Below are positions 59,403 to 64,000 of a stretch of 64,000 nt of DNA, in pieces. Under the pieces are notes generated by a model. The model ran no database searches. It worked only from the letters and a program-made list of their open reading frames with translations, and had not been told where the DNA came from. The stretch's first letter is position 1. Every line of letters begins with the position of its first letter. A program made the translations under genes and the position numbers. Origin of the DNA: Cupriavidus sp. (GTDB lineage Bacteria > Pseudomonadota > Gammaproteobacteria > Burkholderiales > Burkholderiaceae); assembly GCA_031181345.1 (NCBI GenBank), contig JAPSLC010000018.1, positions 18,926 through 82,925 on the forward strand, given 5' to 3'.

Positions 59403-59525
59403 GGATGGCAAGTTCGATGACGGCAATGCGATGATGCAATTGGATGACGGCAGATAGATGACGGCGACCCCACGACGGCAAATCGATGACGGCAACCGCA
59501 TGACGGCAACCGCATGACGGCACGA
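59403..59525. repeat. Imperfect tandem repeats of GATGACGGCAA(CCGC)
   Basis: About eight degenerate copies between clsB and the YbhN-like gene; the downstream ATG lies within the array. Confidence 0.75.
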
Positions 59526-60494
59526 CAGGCGACTCACCACTCGGGAACACGGCGGCGCAGCCGCTGGGCGCAGGTGCGCCGCGTACTGGGCATCGTCTTC
59601 GTCGCGCTGGTGGTGGTGCTGGTGGTCAGGAAGCTGGCCGAGGTCGAGTGGGCAGAGGTCTGGGTCACGCTGCAGGAATACGACTACCGCACGCTGACGC
59701 CGGCCGCGCTGCTGGTGCTGCTCAGCTATTTCTGGCATTCCGCTTTCGATCTGCTGGGCCGATGGTATGCGCGGCATCGGCTGTCATCGCCGCGCGTGCT
59801 GGTGATCGCCTTCGTCAGCTACGCCTTCAATCTGAATCTGGGCGCGCTGGTCGGCGGGCTCGGCATTCGCTACCGGCTCTATTCGGGGGCGGGACTGTCA
59901 GGCGCGCAGATCGCTTCGGTCTATACCATCGGCGTGGTCAGCAACTGGATCGGCTATCTGGCCCTGCTCGGCGCGGTGCTGGCCGCGCGTACGGTGGTGC
60001 TGCCGGTCGAATGGGGGCTCAATGCCACGCTGCTGCAGATCGCGGGGTTTGCGCTGCTTGCCGTGGTCGCCGCGTATCTGATCGCGTGCGCCAAGGCCAG
60101 GCGCCGCCGCTGGACGGTACGCGGCCATGCCTTCCATCTGCCGCCGCTGCGTTTCGCGGTGATGCAGTGCGCGCTGTCGATCACCAACTGGCTGACCATC
60201 TCGGCCATCATCCAGACCCTGCTGCCGTCGTCGGTGCCGCTGCTGGTCGTGCTGGGCGTGGTGCTGATCGGCAGCATTGCCGGGGCGGTGGCCCATATCC
60301 CGGCCGGCCTGGGCGTGCTCGAGACGGTATTCGTGGTGCTGCTGGGCGACCGGGTACCGCACCATGCGTTGCTGGCGGCGCTGCTGGCCTATCGGGCGAT
60401 GTACTACCTGTTGCCGATGCTGCCGGCGACGATCGGCTATTTCCTGCTGGAGGCGCGCGGCCGGCGCACCAGCACGGTCGAGCCGACCGCGTGA
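59514..60494 (+). CDS. YbhN/UPF0104-family (lysylphosphatidylglycerol synthase TM-like) membrane protein
   Basis: Multi-TM; YAFNLNLGALVGGLGIRYRLYSGAGLSGAQIASVYTIGVVSNWIGYLALLG; adjacent to clsB as in many genomes. Confidence 0.85.
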   Translation: MTARQATHHSGTRRRSRWAQVRRVLGIVFVALVVVLVVRKLAEVEWAEVWVTLQEYDYRTLTPAALLVLLSYFWHSAFDLLGRWYARHRLSSPRVLVIAFVSYAFNLNLGALVGGLGIRYRLYSGAGLSGAQIASVYTIGVVSNWIGYLALLGAVLAARTVVLPVEWGLNATLLQIAGFALLAVVAAYLIACAKARRRRWTVRGHAFHLPPLRFAVMQCALSITNWLTISAIIQTLLPSSVPLLVVLGVVLIGSIAGAVAHIPAGLGVLETVFVVLLGDRVPHHALLAALLAYRAMYYLLPMLPATIGYFLLEARGRRTSTVEPTA

Positions 60495-60547
60495 AGAGGT
60501 GGATTTACTCTAAACCACCTCCCTCTCCCCAACCCTCTCCCCCTGAG

Positions 60548-61803
60548 TGTATGGACCGGAGACATGGGTAACAGGTGTGCCAGGACATGGGTAACACTTT
60601 TCCCGCCTAGTCAGCGGGAGGACGAAGTTGCCCTGGAGCCAAACCACCGTGAAGCAGCAGAGGGAAGAATTTGTCCGCCTGGCGCGCAGGGCGGACGCCA
60701 ACATCGCCCAGCTATGCCGACGCTTCGGCATCAGTCGCAAGACCGGTTACAAGTGGCTGAATCGAGAGGATCTGGACGACCGAAGTCGGCGGCCACATAG
60801 CAGCCCGAGTCGAACGCCAGCGGCCATTGAGGAACAGGTACTCGCGGTAAGAGCTGAGCATTCGGCCTGGGGCGCTCGCAAGATTGCATGCGTGCTGGCG
60901 CGAGACGAAGGCGTCCAGATTGCCCCAAGCACGGTCAATTGGGTGCTGCGCCGCCATGGCTTGATCAGTCCGGCCGCGAGCGCCGCCGCCACGGCGTGGC
61001 ACCGCTTCGAACACGACCGGCCTAATGCACTGTGGCAGATAGACTTTAAAGGCCACTTCGCTACCGGCGTTCAGCGATGTCATGCGCTCACCGTCTTGGA
61101 CGATCACTCGCGCTTCAATGTGGTGCTCGATGCGTTGAGCAATGAACGGTTTGAATCGGTGCAGCAGGCGCTGGAGCATGCGTTCAGGCGCTACGGATTG
61201 CCCGAGCGGATCAATGCGGACAACGGCCCGCCCTGGGGTTCTCCAATGCCCGGAGCCCTTACCACGTTGGGCGCCTGGCTCATTCGCTTGGGCGTGCGAC
61301 TCAGTCATAGCCGACCTCGGCATCCCCAGACGAACGGCAAGGACGAGCGCTTCCACCGCACTCTGCAGGCCGAGCTGCTGGCCATGCAGCGCTTTCGGGA
61401 CCTCGATGATGTCCAGCACCACTTCAGTCAATGGCGGCACGTGTACAACTTCAAGCGCCCCCATCACGCGCTGAATATGCAAACGCCAGCGAGCCGTTAC
61501 GCCCCTAGTCCGCGCTCAATGCCACGCACACTGCCACCGATCGAGTACGGCAGCGATGACATCGTGCGACGCGTCGGCGACGGCGGGCGCATCCACTTCC
61601 GCGGAAAGACCTTCCGCGTCGGGCGGGCCTTGATCGGGACCCCCGTAGCGATGCGCCCCAACCTGGACCTGGACGGCACCTTTGATGTCTACTTCTGCCA
61701 TCAAAAGGTCGCCACGATCGACCTACACCAGGCTGACTGACCTGGACTTTGGACTGTTACCCATGTCCTGGCACATGTGTTACCTATGTCCTCGGTCCAT
61801 ACA
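60548..61803 (+). mobile_element. IS481-family insertion sequence, 1256 bp, ~50-bp imperfect TIRs, 6-bp TSD CCTGAG
   Basis: Left TIR TGTATGGACCGGAGACATGGGTAACAGGTGTGCCAGGACATGGGTAACA; right TIR reverse complement TGTATGGACCGAGGACATAGGTAACACATGTGCCAGGACATGGGTAACA; TSD at 60542-60547 and 61804-61809. Confidence 0.92.
60628..61740 (+). CDS. IS481-family DDE transposase
   Basis: HTH FGISRKTGYKWLNRE; LWQIDFKGHF, HSRPRHPQTNGKDERFHRTLQAE. Confidence 0.95.
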   Translation: MPWSQTTVKQQREEFVRLARRADANIAQLCRRFGISRKTGYKWLNREDLDDRSRRPHSSPSRTPAAIEEQVLAVRAEHSAWGARKIACVLARDEGVQIAPSTVNWVLRRHGLISPAASAAATAWHRFEHDRPNALWQIDFKGHFATGVQRCHALTVLDDHSRFNVVLDALSNERFESVQQALEHAFRRYGLPERINADNGPPWGSPMPGALTTLGAWLIRLGVRLSHSRPRHPQTNGKDERFHRTLQAELLAMQRFRDLDDVQHHFSQWRHVYNFKRPHHALNMQTPASRYAPSPRSMPRTLPPIEYGSDDIVRRVGDGGRIHFRGKTFRVGRALIGTPVAMRPNLDLDGTFDVYFCHQKVATIDLHQAD

Positions 61804-61881
61804 CCTGAGGGGGAGAGGGAGCACGCATTCGGTCGGCGAGGGAAGGCGAAGCGAGAAGACTCGGAAGGCCGCTGGTTCTCT

Positions 61882-61907
61882 CCCCTCTCCCGCTTGCGGG
61901 AGAGGGG
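61882..61907. repeat. Perfect palindrome CCCCTCTCCCGC-TT-GCGGGAGAGGGG (interspersed repeat family)
   Basis: 12-bp perfect arms; GC-skewed intergenic repeat adjacent to the IS. Confidence 0.7.
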
Positions 61908-61982
61908 CGGGGGAGAGGGCAACGGGCGGTCGTTATGTCGCCGCCGTTTGAAACCACCTCTCCGCCCCAAAGGGCAAAAAAA

Positions 61983-62441
61983 TCAGCCGCTGGCCAGGCT
62001 GACCCCGCGCGGCCCCGTCTGTGCACGGCCGTTGCGGCCGTAGACCGTCGCCGTATCCCCACGCTGGCGCAGCGTCTGCAGCGCGTCCTGGGTGTATTCC
62101 AGATGCGCCGACACCACGGAGCCGTTCAGCGTATTCGCTTCGGCCGCGCCGCGTGCGGTCAGCACCAGGGTGCGCCAGGCGGTGGCGACGCCTTCGTCGA
62201 TATGCAGTCCCACCAGTTGCCGGCCGCTGCCGACGCGGATGCCGAGCGCGGCCATCTGCGCCTGGCGCGCGGTGCCCAGCTCGGCGATCTGCTGCGCCAG
62301 TTCCTGCTTGTTCTGCACCACCTCGCCCAGCGACTGGAAGTCGCCGGCGCGAATCGCGGTCCGTTCCTGCTGCAGGGCATCGACGAAGGCCGCGATGGCT
62401 TGCGTTTCCCGCTGCATGCTGGCGATCAGGGCTTGGCTCAT
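61983..62441 (-). CDS. flgN: Flagellar chaperone FlgN
   Basis: MSQALIASMQRETQAIAAFVDALQQERTAIRAGDFQSLGEVVQNKQELAQQIAELG; downstream of flgM. Confidence 0.88.
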   Translation of the reverse strand: MSQALIASMQRETQAIAAFVDALQQERTAIRAGDFQSLGEVVQNKQELAQQIAELGTARQAQMAALGIRVGSGRQLVGLHIDEGVATAWRTLVLTARGAAEANTLNGSVVSAHLEYTQDALQTLRQRGDTATVYGRNGRAQTGPRGVSLASG

Positions 62442-62460
62442 GGGCGCGAAGTCGAAGGAA

Positions 62461-62507
62461 GTCGGTGGGTAACGTCGGTGCGTAACGTCGGTGCGTAACG
62501 TCGGATA
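62461..62507. repeat. Tandem 13-bp repeat (GTCGGTGCGTAAC)x3 plus a partial copy between flgM and flgN
   Basis: gtcggtgggtaac gtcggtgcgtaac gtcggtgcgtaac gtcgg. Confidence 0.9.
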
Positions 62508-62515
62508 AGCCGCGA

Positions 62516-62824
62516 TCAGCGGCCGCCGTCCTGCGTCAGTTCGCGCAGCGTGGCGAGCAGACCGTCGGCGATCTTGCTCGGGTCCATCTTCAGGCGTCCT
62601 TCGGCGATGGCCTGGCGGATCTCGTCCACCTTGGCCTGGTCGATATCGCCGTCGGCCTCATGGGTCAGACGGCTGCCGATATCGCGAACCTGCGAGCCCA
62701 GGGGGCTCATGGTCAGGCCGCCAGCGGCCGGTGCGGCGCCCGAGACGGGGCCCGACGCGGTGCGTCCAGTGCTTTCAGCGGCACCTTCGCCGGTGCGCGG
62801 CAGAGTCGATTGGTGGATCTTCAC
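62516..62824 (-). CDS. flgM: Anti-sigma28 factor FlgM
   Basis: MKIHQSTLP...VDEIRQAIAEGRLKMDPSKIADGLLATLREL. Confidence 0.93.
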   Translation of the reverse strand: MKIHQSTLPRTGEGAAESTGRTASGPVSGAAPAAGGLTMSPLGSQVRDIGSRLTHEADGDIDQAKVDEIRQAIAEGRLKMDPSKIADGLLATLRELTQDGGR

Positions 62825-62851
62825 GGGATGTCCTTGCTGGGTTTGCTCAGC

Positions 62852-62878
62852 TTAACGGCCTGGTGGGGCCAAACTTTA
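62852..62878 (-). promoter_or_regulatory. FliA (sigma28) promoter of flgM: TAAAGTTT-N11-GCCGTTAA
   Basis: Perfect -35 TAAAGTTT, 11-nt spacer, -10 7/8 match; directly upstream of flgM. Confidence 0.85.
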
Positions 62879-62926
62879 GGACGCGAATTGTGACACGCTG
62901 TAACGAGGTCGGGGCCATGTCGGGAG

Positions 62927-63706
62927 CTATTGCTGCAGCACGACCGTGTCGGCGTCGCGCACCAGCCCGTTGACCACCTGACCGCTCTTGAGCCGCACCT
63001 GCACGGTATTGCCCGGGGCGGCGTCGGCCAGGATCTTGCCCTCGCTGCGGATCTGGAAGGCTTCGCCTTCGATGGTCACGGCGACCATCTGGCCTTGCTT
63101 GACCGCGATCGCCTTCCTGACCATATCCATCCGCAGCGGCGAGCCGGCCGCGATCCGGTTGGCCGTGACGGCGCCTTGGAGCTGGGCGGGGTCCGTGACG
63201 ACCGCGCGCGGCAACCCGGCCAGATCGCCCTGGCGCTGCTCGAGGTCGGCCGGGCCGATCGGCTGGCCAGGGGCCAGCGCATGGGCGGCGACATAGTAAT
63301 CGGCCACCACCGAGACGCGCGCCTGGACGTAGCGGGTCCACGGCCGTTCGCCGCCGCAGCGCACGCCGACCGAGACGCGGCCCCAGGCGGCCGCGCCGCC
63401 CGGCAGGAACGGCTGCGGCGACACGCACTCACGTGCGCGTCCACCCGAGGGCGGCACCACCTGGATGCTGGCCTTGCCCGGCAGCCCGGCAGTCTCGCGC
63501 AGCAGGAACTGCTCGACCGCGACGCGTACCGGGTCGTCGGTGAACGGTGAGGGCGCCGAAGGCTGCGACGGCTGCGCGGCCGGCGACGTGGCGGTCCCCG
63601 CCAGCGCGCCGGTGCATGACAGCGTGGCGCAAAGCGCCAGCATGGCGAGGCGGGCAGGCGCCGGTCGGCGCGAGCGGCGGTGCGAGCGGCGGTGCGAGCA
63701 ATACAT
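62927..63706 (-). CDS. flgA: Flagellar P-ring assembly protein FlgA (ORF open to 63787)
   Basis: SAF-type region PIGPADLEQRQGDLAGLPRAVVTDPAQLQGAVTANRIAAGSPLRMDMVRKAIAVKQGQMVAVTIEGEAFQIRSEGKIL. Confidence 0.92.
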   Translation of the reverse strand: MYCSHRRSHRRSRRPAPARLAMLALCATLSCTGALAGTATSPAAQPSQPSAPSPFTDDPVRVAVEQFLLRETAGLPGKASIQVVPPSGGRARECVSPQPFLPGGAAAWGRVSVGVRCGGERPWTRYVQARVSVVADYYVAAHALAPGQPIGPADLEQRQGDLAGLPRAVVTDPAQLQGAVTANRIAAGSPLRMDMVRKAIAVKQGQMVAVTIEGEAFQIRSEGKILADAAPGNTVQVRLKSGQVVNGLVRDADTVVLQQ

Positions 63707-63841
63707 GGCGGGATCCCAGCAGGCGGAACGGAAAGACAAGGCAGGAAGCCGGGCGCGGTCGCGCGCGTACGAGCGCGTGAAGGACAACAGGCCCGGCAGC
63801 GAGACCTCATTGTAGGCAGCGGCTCGCGCATGCTCCGCCCG

Positions 63842-63901
63842 AAATGCGCAGATTTCCCCGTCCTATTCATCCGATTGCACTGGCCGGCCGGCACCTAAGA
63901 T
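63842..63901 (+). promoter_or_regulatory. Predicted class II (FlhDC-type) promoter pointing off the right edge (expected flgB operon)
   Basis: AAATGCGC at 63842, CTATTC at 63863, -10 TAAGAT at 63896: same 33-nt CTATTC to -10 spacing as flhB and flhF. Confidence 0.45.
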
Positions 63902-64000
63902 GGCACCCGTAAAGAAGGCCGGGTCCATTCCCGGCCGCCCTCACGCCTTTGCCGACGCAGGGGCGCGTGGTTTCGTCACACGTTCCTCGATAGCGAGAGA

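Noticed and set aside
59403-59525. CRISPR-like array
   Set aside because: Repeats are short, degenerate and lack unique ~30-nt spacers or cas genes; the same applies to 53353-53392 and 62461-62507.
1-64000. tRNA, rRNA or riboswitch genes
   Set aside because: No tRNA/rRNA-like sequence or recognisable riboswitch core was noticed by eye; a tRNAscan/Infernal run would be needed to exclude them.

Overview
High-GC (Burkholderiales-like, probably Cupriavidus/Ralstonia-type; inference) chromosomal window. Left part: an NHEJ locus (Ku, running off the left edge, and a LigD-type ligase) with a hybrid histidine kinase between them; small secreted, low-complexity, PLD-like and dodecin genes; pcaIJF; an SDR and a Bug/TctC-type binding protein; a PadR regulator; a MazEF-like toxin-antitoxin pair; nitronate monooxygenase; a degenerate tyrosine recombinase; galE; an H-NS-like protein; and an EAL-type phosphodiesterase. 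From about 24.9 kb onward it is a large motility/chemotaxis locus: cheY-like, cheW, aer-like MCP, MCP, flhDC, motAB, cheA-cheW-cheR-cheD-cheB-cheY-cheZ, flhBA, flhFG-fliA-flhE, and flgN-flgM-flgA. The most unusual content is four large paralogous minus-strand genes (A 40760-43009, B 43094-45304, C 45308-46831, D 50609-52810) between cheZ and flhB and between flhA and flhF. Three carry a recognisable eukaryotic-type F-box-like motif near the N-terminus (LPNELL.., LPNWVV.., LPNEIL..), all four share a tandem W..l....LP..... alpha-helical repeat body, and the three with an F-box also end in a short basic RKRK tail. Paralog C looks like an in-frame deletion derivative that lost most of the F-box and also lacks the basic tail. 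C and D are each divergently transcribed from near-identical ~180-bp intergenic blocks that carry a predicted FliA promoter, an FlhDC-like box and a sigma70 -10 in front of flhB and flhF. This suggests a flagellum-co-regulated family of F-box/helical-repeat proteins. Other notable items: a 608-bp perfectly identical duplication in two MCP genes, an IS481-family element with a 6-bp target duplication inserted in the loop of a hairpin, several short tandem repeats in flagellar leaders, and isolated perfect palindromes. All calls come from reading the sequence; no database search was run.
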